From: Nevskia soli DSM 19509
Lineage (GTDB): Bacteria; Pseudomonadota; Gammaproteobacteria; Nevskiales; Nevskiaceae
NCBI RefSeq assembly: GCF_000711955.1
Contig: NZ_KL543998.1
Coordinates: 237,054-301,053, forward strand
Direction of reading: 5' to 3'
DNA: 64,000 nucleotides
Shown in pieces: positions 50,392 to 58,704 of the stretch (its first letter is position 1; the number at the start of each line of letters is the position of its first letter). The translations under genes were made by a program, and so were the position numbers. The notes below the pieces were generated by a model that was given only the letters and a program-made list of their open reading frames with translations, did no database searches and had not been told where the DNA came from.

Positions 50392-53157
50392 ATGCAGCAG
50401 CCGCATGGGCGGGACGAAGCCCCGCTTTATCGTTACCGGTTCGAGGACGCCGAGTTCGACGAGGCGCGCCTGGAAGTACGCGTGGGCGGCCTGCCGGTGG
50501 AGCTGGAGCAGCGCCCGCTGCAGCTGCTGGCCGAGCTGCTGCGCCAGCCCGACGAGGTGCTGACCAAGGAAGAGCTGTTCGAGCGCGTCTGGGCCGGCCG
50601 CCCGACGGTGGACAACGTCCTCGCCAATGCCATCGCCAAGCTGCGCCGCGCCCTCGGTCCGGCGGCGGGCGAGCGCATCGTCACCCTGCCCCGCGTCGGC
50701 TACCGCCTCGCCGGTCCGGTGGAGCGGGTATCGGTAGGCCGCCGCCTCGACAGCAGCCTTGATCTGCGCCCCGGCGCGGCCGTGCCGGGGCGTTCCAATT
50801 TCCAGCTCGAAAGCCGCCTGGGCCCCTCGCGCGGCAGCGAGGTGTGGCTGGCACGCCATGCCAAGACGCACGAGCCGCGCGTCTACAAGTTCGCCGCCGA
50901 CGGCGAGAAGCTCGCCCTGCTCAAGCGCGAAGCCACGCTCTACCGCGTGCTGGCGGAGAGCCTGGGCGAGCGGCCGGACATCGGCCGCATTCTGGACTGG
51001 AACTTCGAGACGCCGCCTTTCTTCCTGGAATGCGAGTACGGCGGCAGCAACCTGCGCGACTGGGCCGCTGCCGGCCACCTGCAGCCGCTGGGCCTGGAGG
51101 AGAGGATCGGGCTGTTCCTGCAGATCGCCGCGGCGGTGGCGGCGGCGCACAGCGTCGGCGTGCTGCACAAAGACCTGAAGCCGGCCAATGTGCTGGTGGC
51201 GCCGCGCGAGCGCGACTGGCAGGTGCGGCTCACCGACTTCGGCAGCGGCCGCCTGCTCGAGCCGGGGCGGCTGGAGGAGCTGGGCATCACCCGGCTCGGC
51301 CTCACCGTGACCCAAGGCGTGGGCAGCGACAGCAGCAGCGGTACGCCGCTGTACCTGGCGCCGGAGCTGATCGCCGGGCAACCGCCGACCGTGCGCAGCG
51401 ATGTCTATGCGCTCGGCCTGATCCTGTACCAGCTGGTCTGCGGCGATCTGCGCCGCCTGCTGGCGCCGGGTTGGGAAGCGGAGATCGGCGATCCGCTGCT
51501 GGTCGAGGACATCAGCGCCGCCACCCGCGGCAACCCCGCGCACCGGCTGGCCGGCGTGGCCGAGCTGGTGGCTCGTCTCGGCAGCCGCGAGGAGCGCCGC
51601 CGCCAGCGCGAGGAGGCGCACGCCGCCGCGCGCCGCGCCGAGGCCGCGGAGCGAGCGCTGGAGCGCACCCGGGCGCGGCGCCCCCTGCTGTTCGCCGTGC
51701 TGGCCGCGCTGGTGCTGGGCCTGGGCGTGAGCTTGTTGTTCTACCTGCGGGCCGCCGATACGGCGCGGCAGCTGGAGCGGCAGGTGCGCGTCGCCCGCGC
51801 CGTCGACGACTTCATGGCACAAGACCTGATCGGTGCCGCCAATCCCTCGACCAGCGGCCGCACCGGCGTTACCGTGATCGAAGCGGCAAAGGCGGCGCAG
51901 CCGCACATCGACCAGCGCTTTGCCGATGCGCCCGAGATCCGCGCCGCGCTGCACCAGGCGATGCAGGAAACCCTGGCCGGCCTCACCGACTACGAAAGCT
52001 CGATCCCCGAAGGCCGAAAGGCGGTTGAAGCGCACCTGGCGGCGCGGCCAGTCGACGTGCTGGGCCTGAGCGAATCGCGCATCCGCCTCGCCTGGAGCCT
52101 GTCGCGCGAGGGCCACTACGACGAGGCTTCGGCGCTTCTCAAGGACGCGGCGCCGGACGTAGCGCAGCTGGTGCCGGCGCACCCGGAAACGCAGATCCGC
52201 CACTGGGAGGCGCAGAGTCAGATCGCCATCGACCAGCTCGACGGCAAGGCCTCGCTGGAACTGGACCGCAAGGCCTGGGCCCTGATGCAGACCCTGCCCG
52301 ACGCCGACCCGGTATTCCGCGAGCGCATCGAATTCAACCTGGCCGAGTCGCTACGCATGGCCAACGAGGTGGGGCAGAGCGAGGCGGTGCTGCGCGATCT
52401 CGTCGCCCGGCAGACCCTGCACTGGGGCGCCAGCCACTGGAAGACCCAGTTCACCAGCGCCGTGCTCGGCAACAACCTGATGATTCAGCAGCGCTACGCC
52501 GAGGCCGCCGTGCTGCTGCCGCCGGCGATCGCGGCGCTCGACGCTGGCTTGGGCCGCGACAGCCGCCGCGCCCTGATGGCCCGTAGCATCCTCGCCAACA
52601 TCCATCTCCAGCAACAGCAGTACGCCCAAGCCATGCCGCTGCTGGCCGAGGTCTATGCGGGCTTCGTCAAGCTCAGCGGCGAAAACTCGCTTGCGCCCCT
52701 GTCCTACCTGTCAACGCTCGGCAACGCCACCCTGTTGTCCGGTGACGCGCGGGCGGCCGAGCCGCTGTTGCGCAAGGCGTTCCGTATCGCGCAGGACCAG
52801 TTGCCGGCCGACAGTCCCATGCAGGACGGAATGCGCTATAACCTGGCCGCCTGCCTGCTCGATCTGCACCGTCCCACCGAGGCGGCGCCGCTGTTGCAAG
52901 GCATCGACGCCGGGCGTCTCGCCCAGAGCAGCCTGCCGCCACCGCCGGCACCGCAGGCGATGATCGACTACCAGGCCGGCCGCGTGGCCCTGCAGCGCGG
53001 CGACCCGGCCGCGGCGCTGCCCCTGCTGCGCGGGGCGGTGGCGCAACTCGGGACGAAGATGGCGCCGATGCTGGAAAACTTCCGCAAGCGCGACGGCGAT
53101 CTGGTGGCGCTGGCCGAGGCGCAGCTCAAGCGCGGCGACGGCAAGGGCGCGCACTGA
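50392..53157 (+). CDS. winged-helix / Ser-Thr kinase / TM / TPR fusion
   Basis: A 921-residue protein. Residues 10-107 are an OmpR/PhoB-type winged helix (VLTKEELFERVWAGRPTVDN and IVTLPRVGYRL). Residues 135-395 are a Hanks-type kinase with Lys166, catalytic loop HKDLKPAN (259-266), DFG (282-284) and APE (323-325), all intact. After a charged coiled coil comes one TM helix (about 431-452), then TPR-like helices (about 510-900) predicted periplasmic. DNA-binding and kinase domains would be cytoplasmic. It is divergent from three exported proteins, which may be its targets or ligands. The start is uncertain: ATGs at 50392 and 50356 are both possible. Confidence 0.88.
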   Translation: MQQPHGRDEAPLYRYRFEDAEFDEARLEVRVGGLPVELEQRPLQLLAELLRQPDEVLTKEELFERVWAGRPTVDNVLANAIAKLRRALGPAAGERIVTLPRVGYRLAGPVERVSVGRRLDSSLDLRPGAAVPGRSNFQLESRLGPSRGSEVWLARHAKTHEPRVYKFAADGEKLALLKREATLYRVLAESLGERPDIGRILDWNFETPPFFLECEYGGSNLRDWAAAGHLQPLGLEERIGLFLQIAAAVAAAHSVGVLHKDLKPANVLVAPRERDWQVRLTDFGSGRLLEPGRLEELGITRLGLTVTQGVGSDSSSGTPLYLAPELIAGQPPTVRSDVYALGLILYQLVCGDLRRLLAPGWEAEIGDPLLVEDISAATRGNPAHRLAGVAELVARLGSREERRRQREEAHAAARRAEAAERALERTRARRPLLFAVLAALVLGLGVSLLFYLRAADTARQLERQVRVARAVDDFMAQDLIGAANPSTSGRTGVTVIEAAKAAQPHIDQRFADAPEIRAALHQAMQETLAGLTDYESSIPEGRKAVEAHLAARPVDVLGLSESRIRLAWSLSREGHYDEASALLKDAAPDVAQLVPAHPETQIRHWEAQSQIAIDQLDGKASLELDRKAWALMQTLPDADPVFRERIEFNLAESLRMANEVGQSEAVLRDLVARQTLHWGASHWKTQFTSAVLGNNLMIQQRYAEAAVLLPPAIAALDAGLGRDSRRALMARSILANIHLQQQQYAQAMPLLAEVYAGFVKLSGENSLAPLSYLSTLGNATLLSGDARAAEPLLRKAFRIAQDQLPADSPMQDGMRYNLAACLLDLHRPTEAAPLLQGIDAGRLAQSSLPPPPAPQAMIDYQAGRVALQRGDPAAALPLLRGAVAQLGTKMAPMLENFRKRDGDLVALAEAQLKRGDGKGAH

Positions 53158-53436
53158 GACGGCTCAATACAGAATCTGAGAGGCCTGCGGCAGTGCCCAC
53201 CATAGGGCGCGCAAACTGCATTCCTTTGACCATACATCGCCGCCGCTGGCGTCGCACTCACCATCTACCTCGGTGGCACCGCTCGTCGATTACGTGAGGA
53301 AGGAACGGGATCTGCTTCGGGCTTGCAGAACGGACTTCGGCTGAAGATCCCGCAGGACCGCCCTGCACGAGCGCCTACCTCCGATATCGGTAGCCGCAGG
53401 TTGTAGCCGGGCAAGCTGTCTTTGCCTGTTGCGTCG

Positions 53437-54138
53437 CTATTGAGCCTGTAAGTACTCGGCGACTGCCTTCATCTCATCCGGTTTCAGATTCTTGATGATG
53501 CCGTGCATGATGGGCGAACTGCGCAGCTGCTTCTGGATAACCTCCAACTGCCTCACCAGATAGGCCGCATGCTGCCCCGCCAGCCGCGGGAAGATAACGC
53601 TGCCCTCCGCACCGGCGCCATGGCAACTGGCGCAGGCAACCACGCCGCGCTCCGGAATGCCCTGTTCGAAAAGGTGCTTGCCGGCCTCGATCCTTGCCGG
53701 GTTCCCGCTGATCCCGGGGCCCGGCTTCTGGCTCGCGTAATAGCGAGCCAAGGCATCGATCATCGGCTCGCTGACCAGGGTTGCCATGCCCCACATGTAG
53801 TCGTGCGCCTCCGGATCGGAGCGGGTCTTGGCCTTGAAGGCACGAATCTGCGCGGCAAGATACTGTTCCTGCTGCCCTGCCAGGCGGGGAAACAGCGGAG
53901 AAACGCTCACCCCCGCGGGTCCGTGACAGTTGGAGCAGACCTGCCCGGCAATCTGCGCCGCCGCCGCATCGACGCCGTTCGCCGATTCCGAGGCTCGCGC
54001 CGCGTGCGGAAGTAGCGCCAGGGTAACCAGCAACAAAAGCATGGTCATCACCAACATCGGACGCATGCCCTGATGGAGTCCACCGGTGACCGGCCATTGA
54101 CCGATGTGCGGCGTAAATTGATACGGATTGGTTCGCAT
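53437..54138 (-). CDS. diheme cytochrome c (c4-like)
   Basis: A 233-residue periplasmic cytochrome c with two heme sites, CSNCH and CASCH, each in a cytochrome c fold with a following PRLAGQ(Q/H) segment, typical of the c4 type. A hydrophobic helix (residues about 29-46) precedes the first domain and may be a cleaved or uncleaved signal. The ATG at 54138 has GAGG; one at 54066 lies inside the helix. It follows the porin-cytochrome gene by 8 bases, so the two are cotranscribed and probably exchange electrons. Confidence 0.92.
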   Translation of the reverse strand: MRTNPYQFTPHIGQWPVTGGLHQGMRPMLVMTMLLLLVTLALLPHAARASESANGVDAAAAQIAGQVCSNCHGPAGVSVSPLFPRLAGQQEQYLAAQIRAFKAKTRSDPEAHDYMWGMATLVSEPMIDALARYYASQKPGPGISGNPARIEAGKHLFEQGIPERGVVACASCHGAGAEGSVIFPRLAGQHAAYLVRQLEVIQKQLRSSPIMHGIIKNLKPDEMKAVAEYLQAQ

Positions 54139-54146
54139 GGTGAGCC

Positions 54147-55523
54147 TCAGTAGGCAGCCCAGACATTCAGGAACAAGGTGTTGTTGTCGCTGGCATTGCG
54201 TCCGGCACCGTCATAGTTGCTACTGGCACCGTTGAACTTGCTGTAGCCCGTATACTGCAACATCAGCCGCACGTACTGGATAGGCACATAGTTCAATTCG
54301 ACGATGTACCCACGACTGTTGGGACTGCTGTTGTTGCTGCCACCCACCGAGGCCGGCCCATACAGTCCGGCATCGGCATCGCCGGTAGTGGTGAAGTAGG
54401 CGAGAGTTCCCCCATATTTCCGCAGATAGTAGTAAGTGCCCTTGAGCTTCAGGGTCAGCAAGTGATCCACCGCGTTGAGTGGCGTCGGCCCTGCACCTAT
54501 TGGATTGCCGCCTTGCGTGGCGGGGAAGCTCGCACGATAGTCCTGCCTCTCGCGGATCAGCGTTGCCTGTGCAGTGAAGGTGTGCGGATTGGTGATGTAC
54601 TGATACTGGGAGTCGAGCGCAAGGTCGGTGTACTTGTCGGTCGGCGTATCACGCATGCTGCTGTCCGGAAACAGCTTCACGATGGTGCCGAAGGTACCGA
54701 TCATCAGCGAACTTGCCCCCCACTCATGGTTGAAGGCCAGTCGCCAGTAAGGATTGTAGCCATCGAGCCCGGCCGGATCCTGGCCGGCGCGCAAGAAGCT
54801 GAAGATGCCATCGCCCCTGCGGTAGAAGGTCAGTTCCGAATAGATCATCTTGTGCCAGAAGGCATACCCGCCAAGGCCCACCGCCTGCTGCGCCAAGCCG
54901 CCGTCGATCAGGCTGCTCGCCGCCGGAGTCGGCGCGTTGGGCGGCGCGGTGAACGGGAAGCCCCAGGCCGGCGTGGTGTTCCAGACATCCTGCACGGTCG
55001 GGTTGTTGTGCAGCGTCAATCCGTAAATCCAGTCGGTCTGTTTGGAATCGGTGCCGACGTATCGGCCGACCACGCGCAGGTCGGTGTTGTCGATCGAGCC
55101 GTGTCCCGTGGTGCTGACACCGTCCGGATTGACCGACTGGTTGTCGTAAGTCCATTGGGCAAAGCCGCCAATGTTGTCGGTTACCTTGCCGCCCAGGAAG
55201 ATGCTGGCGGCGGAGAATGCCGGCCTGCCGGTATTGGGTGTGACCGGATTGCCCTGGTCGTCATGGTTCTTGTTGACCCAGGTGAATCCATCCTGCGCCA
55301 TCGCCGCAAAGGGAATGGTCTGGCGCTGGCCCAGCGTGAAGCCGTTGAGCTTGAACATGCGGCCGAAGGGCGTGAGTTCGGGAAAGCTGACGTGGCAGGA
55401 CTCGCAGGCTTCGCCGGTCTGCCGGGCGAATACCGGAACCGCGCCGGCGGTGCCAGTAGCGAATATGGCCAGCAAACCCAGGACGATCAGAAACCCCCGA
55501 TACATCGCCGATGCGCGTTTCAC
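54147..55523 (-). CDS. fused monoheme cytochrome / outer-membrane beta-barrel (Cyc2-like)
   Basis: A 458-residue protein: signal peptide, then one CESCH heme site in VPVFARQTGEACESCHVSFP and a FGRMFKLNGF segment, followed by about 380 residues rich in alternating aromatic strands and a terminal barrel strand (LFLNVWAAY). This is the layout of Cyc2, the fused cytochrome-porin of iron oxidisers, whose start also reads VPVFARQTG then CxxCH; other fused porin-cytochromes share it. The GTG at 55523 with GGGAGG is the best start. It is cotranscribed with a diheme cytochrome. Extracellular electron transfer is inferred; the direction and donor are unknown. Confidence 0.78.
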   Translation of the reverse strand: MKRASAMYRGFLIVLGLLAIFATGTAGAVPVFARQTGEACESCHVSFPELTPFGRMFKLNGFTLGQRQTIPFAAMAQDGFTWVNKNHDDQGNPVTPNTGRPAFSAASIFLGGKVTDNIGGFAQWTYDNQSVNPDGVSTTGHGSIDNTDLRVVGRYVGTDSKQTDWIYGLTLHNNPTVQDVWNTTPAWGFPFTAPPNAPTPAASSLIDGGLAQQAVGLGGYAFWHKMIYSELTFYRRGDGIFSFLRAGQDPAGLDGYNPYWRLAFNHEWGASSLMIGTFGTIVKLFPDSSMRDTPTDKYTDLALDSQYQYITNPHTFTAQATLIRERQDYRASFPATQGGNPIGAGPTPLNAVDHLLTLKLKGTYYYLRKYGGTLAYFTTTGDADAGLYGPASVGGSNNSSPNSRGYIVELNYVPIQYVRLMLQYTGYSKFNGASSNYDGAGRNASDNNTLFLNVWAAY

Positions 55524-56121
55524 GATCGCTCCTCCCAAATTCTTGAAGTTCAGCCCTGCCGACGTTGCTTGAGCATGCTTAATGCGGTCTGTGTGGGATC
55601 GCACATAGCAATCACGAAACGTCCGCTCAAAATGCCTCAGGAGCTAGGGACTCAGTGTTTGACCTTTGCGACAACCGGGCATTGACCTGGATCAAGCGGC
55701 GCGACCGCGTGCAACTACGGCGAGCAGCAGATTCAGTTCCGTCACATCCACGGTCGATAGCGCACGGCACGTGCTGGCGGGCTGGACCGCGGGAATAGTC
55801 CGTATCGGGCAGAAATGACGCGCATTTTCGTCGAGGGCGAACGCCTGGTCGCGCTCGATGAATCTGCTTAGGAGCCGTCCGTCGCCGATTCGAGTCTCAG
55901 TGCGCCGCTTGTCCGACAGCTGTTCGGCGGCGACGTCAAGGCGCCGAATGACTCTTCATGTCACCCTGAGCCCCCATGACTGATCGGCGGGAGTGTCCGG
56001 TCTGCAGGCTGTCCTCATTCAGCCGCAGTGGCCCACAAGCGCTCTCCCGCCCCTTGATATTCGCGGTAGAAAAGCGGCCGTTCATAAACAAGCGGCGGAT
56101 GTGATCGACCGCGCTGAGATG
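55524..56121. other. intergenic region with FNR-like site
   Basis: About 600 bases between the porin-cytochrome gene and the serine-hydrolase gene. Apart from the site at 55682-55695 I see no clear gene; short open frames such as the one beginning at 55815 have no family or ribosome site. It probably carries the cytochrome promoter and decayed sequence. Confidence 0.5.
55682..55695. promoter_or_regulatory. FNR/ANR-type binding site
   Basis: TTGAC-CTGG-ATCAA differs from the FNR/ANR consensus TTGAT-N4-ATCAA at one position. It lies 159 bases before the porin-cytochrome GTG start, in the promoter region, so oxygen- or redox-dependent expression of the cytochrome pair is predicted. Confidence 0.6.
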
Positions 56122-58314
56122 TTATCCGCCGTTGCCGGTCAACTGATTGATGATCAGCGGACGCGCCGCGTTCCACATGGTCAAGCCGGTCGGCACATCC
56201 TGATCGATGAGGATGATCGCGCCATAGCCCAGGCCGTTGTCGATCCACGGGCTGGTGCCGTACAGGCCTGGATCACTGAATTCCGGCCCGGAGCTTCCCG
56301 GATACAGCGAAGGGCTGGAAATCCACAAGCCCAATCCATATCCGGGATAGTTGCGGGCCTGTCCAAATGGGAACGGCGTGAAGGCCACCGGCAGCCCCTC
56401 TATCTCATTGCTTTCCAGGTCGGCGACACTGGTTGCGGACAGAACCTGCTTGCCGCCGAAGAGGCCGTTGTTCTGCAGCATTTGCAGAATGGAGGCGTAG
56501 TCGGCCACATCGCTGAACGCGCCGCCGGCGATGCGCGGGTTGGTCACAATGTTGGAAGAGCCATAGGTGAAGGTGGTGAGACCCAGCGGCTGCGCGATAG
56601 CGGCCGCGAAGAATGTCTGCCAGTCCTGCTTCGACAGCACGGTCGCGATATAGCCCGCCACCTGGTAATCAGCGCCGCCGTAATTGAACTCGGCCCCCGG
56701 CTGAGAAGTCAGGTCCGTGTTGGCGATAGTCTGCACACACTGCGCCAGCGTCGTGCCGGTTTCATCGTTGACGCAGGTGGGGTTGGTGCTGTCGCCAAGC
56801 CCGGGCAGTCCGGAGGTATGCGACAACAGCATGCGCATGGTGATCTTGATCTTGTCCACCGGCCAGACCACGCCACTTATCGCGAGGTAAGTAGCGACCG
56901 GCGTGTCGAGATTGAGCTTGCCACTGTCCACCAGCGTCAGAATCGCCGCGGCGGAAGGCATCTTCGAAGCCGAAGCCAGCGTCAGCACGGAACTGGCCGT
57001 CTGGTTGCCGCCAGCGCGGCTGTAAAGAATTCCGGTTTTGTTGTAGAGGATGAAGCTGTAACCGCTGACTGCACCGCTCGGCACGGGGCTGGCGCTCGAT
57101 ACATAACTGTCCAGCGTAGTGCCGAGCTGACTCCAGTCGTACGTGGCTGCGCCGCTGCTGGAGCTACTGCCGGAGGAGGAAGAGCCCCCACCGGAAGAAG
57201 ATCCGCTGCTGGAGCCCGCCCCGGACGACCCGCCGCTGCCCGAAGACGAGGAGCTGCCGCTACTCGAAGAGCCGGAAGACGACGAGGACGAACTGCTGCC
57301 ACTGGAAGAGCTGGATGAGGACGACGATGAACCGCTGCCGCCCGAGGAGCCCACCGGCTGCGTGCTGACGCAGGCCAGATAGACATTGACCCGCCCCAGC
57401 GCCGAAACCAGGTTGCCGTCGGAAAGCTGTACCGCGTTGAAGGGCTTGGTGGCGGTAAAACCGATGAACGCCGACTTCGGACTGGCCAACAGGGTCAACA
57501 GGTCCAGGCGCAGCGGTGTGCTGGCGGTGGCGCCGGCCGTGTCCTGCGGCACGCCATCGAGCAATGTACTGACGGTCACGCTTTGCAGCAGATCCAGGGT
57601 CAGCAATTCAGCCGGATTGGAAGCGACGAAGCCCACCAGGTGTCCGGCGGCATAGGTGTTCGCCGCGCTGGTCACGGTCAGTGTTTCATCGGCAATCAAG
57701 CCCACCGGCGTGTTGATGGTGGCGTAGTTCAGCGCATCCTGATCCAGCACATTGCCGGGATTGCTTACCGAGCAGCCGACGCAAAGGCCACTGCTGCTGG
57801 TGGTCACGCTGGCGTCCGGGGCGATCAAGTCCCGAGTCGGTACCGCCACTCCGGAACTGTTGGTGACGCCGCAGTCGGCTGGCGTGGGCGCCGCCACACC
57901 GTCGAACAGGCTTGCTTGTGCCGTTTCGGTCGAGCCGGAGATGGTGCAACTGATGCTGTAGATGTAGATATTGGCCGCTGCGGGCGCCACCAGCGTTTTG
58001 GTCCCGCCGGTCGCCGCCACCTTGCCGCTCCAGTTGCTGTCGCCAGCGGCGTTGGATGCGGTGCAGGTAGTACCGCTCGATGCCCCGCCAGGGACGGTAT
58101 AGATCAGACGGAACGACTGCCCGGGCGTTACCGAACTGGGCACAAGCTCGATCGACACGGCCGTGGAAACGGCACTGCCGCTCGACGACGACGCTCCGCT
58201 GCTGCCGCCTCCGGTGCCGCCATTGTTGGAACAACCGCCCAACACCAGTCCGGCTGCGACCAGCGATGCCGCCGCGATGCGCGACAGCGCTCCTGACTTA
58301 ATTATTGTATTCAT
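56122..58314 (-). CDS. Ser-rich serine-hydrolase lipoprotein (beta-lactamase/DD-peptidase fold)
   Basis: A 730-residue lipoprotein: lipobox VLGGC (Cys28), a beta-sandwich domain (about 50-330), a long Ser/Gly linker (about 330-392), then a class C beta-lactamase-family domain (about 395-730) with the nucleophile motif SASK and a YGG motif (FNYGGADYQ) followed by HTSG. Members hydrolyse esters, amides or D-peptides. GGGGGAG precedes the ATG at 58314. The linker composition matches that of the sedolisin at 28204. Confidence 0.85.
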   Translation of the reverse strand: MNTIIKSGALSRIAAASLVAAGLVLGGCSNNGGTGGGSSGASSSSGSAVSTAVSIELVPSSVTPGQSFRLIYTVPGGASSGTTCTASNAAGDSNWSGKVAATGGTKTLVAPAAANIYIYSISCTISGSTETAQASLFDGVAAPTPADCGVTNSSGVAVPTRDLIAPDASVTTSSSGLCVGCSVSNPGNVLDQDALNYATINTPVGLIADETLTVTSAANTYAAGHLVGFVASNPAELLTLDLLQSVTVSTLLDGVPQDTAGATASTPLRLDLLTLLASPKSAFIGFTATKPFNAVQLSDGNLVSALGRVNVYLACVSTQPVGSSGGSGSSSSSSSSSSGSSSSSSSSGSSSSGSSSSSGSGGSSGAGSSSGSSSGGGSSSSGSSSSSGAATYDWSQLGTTLDSYVSSASPVPSGAVSGYSFILYNKTGILYSRAGGNQTASSVLTLASASKMPSAAAILTLVDSGKLNLDTPVATYLAISGVVWPVDKIKITMRMLLSHTSGLPGLGDSTNPTCVNDETGTTLAQCVQTIANTDLTSQPGAEFNYGGADYQVAGYIATVLSKQDWQTFFAAAIAQPLGLTTFTYGSSNIVTNPRIAGGAFSDVADYASILQMLQNNGLFGGKQVLSATSVADLESNEIEGLPVAFTPFPFGQARNYPGYGLGLWISSPSLYPGSSGPEFSDPGLYGTSPWIDNGLGYGAIILIDQDVPTGLTMWNAARPLIINQLTGNGG

Positions 58315-58446
58315 GACCTGCTCCCCCAAGCGCACAGAGCATCATCCAGGCAATCCTAACCGATCGAACTCCTTTATTGGTAATCGGGGAATACAGCCAG
58401 TGTCTGGAACTGTAAAAAAGCGCCTGTCCGTGTGCCCAATCCGGTC

Positions 58447-58704
58447 ATGACACGGCTTACCTGCATTCTGCTGATTGTGAATCTCGCGGCGTTTGCCCTG
58501 GAAATACAGCCCGTGGTCGCCAGCCTGCCGACCGACAAGGTCCCAACCTTGGGCGCATCCGGCGCCCTGTTCGGCGTACTGGCCGCTTTTGCCATAACCA
58601 GATTGCTCTCCCGCTTCTTCTTGAATTTCCTCGTACAACGAGTCCTTGTCGCCATGGACCCTGGCGTCAATCAATTCTCCGCCGACGGAACAACACCACC
58701 TTGA
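58447..58704 (+). pseudogene. rhomboid protease remnant with internal deletion
   Basis: The frame encodes the first rhomboid helix (MTRLTCILLIVNLAAFALEI) directly followed, after about 15 residues, by the active-site helix TLGASGALFGVLAAFA, with the 100 or so residues that normally lie between missing. It then runs into sequence overlapping the convergent ATPase gene. The family signature GASGALFG is intact, so this is a decayed rhomboid rather than chance. Confidence 0.7.

Noticed and set aside
52968..53264. 98-codon minus-strand frame after the kinase gene
   Set aside because: Mostly antisense to the kinase C-terminus; the gap 53158-53436 shows no supported gene.
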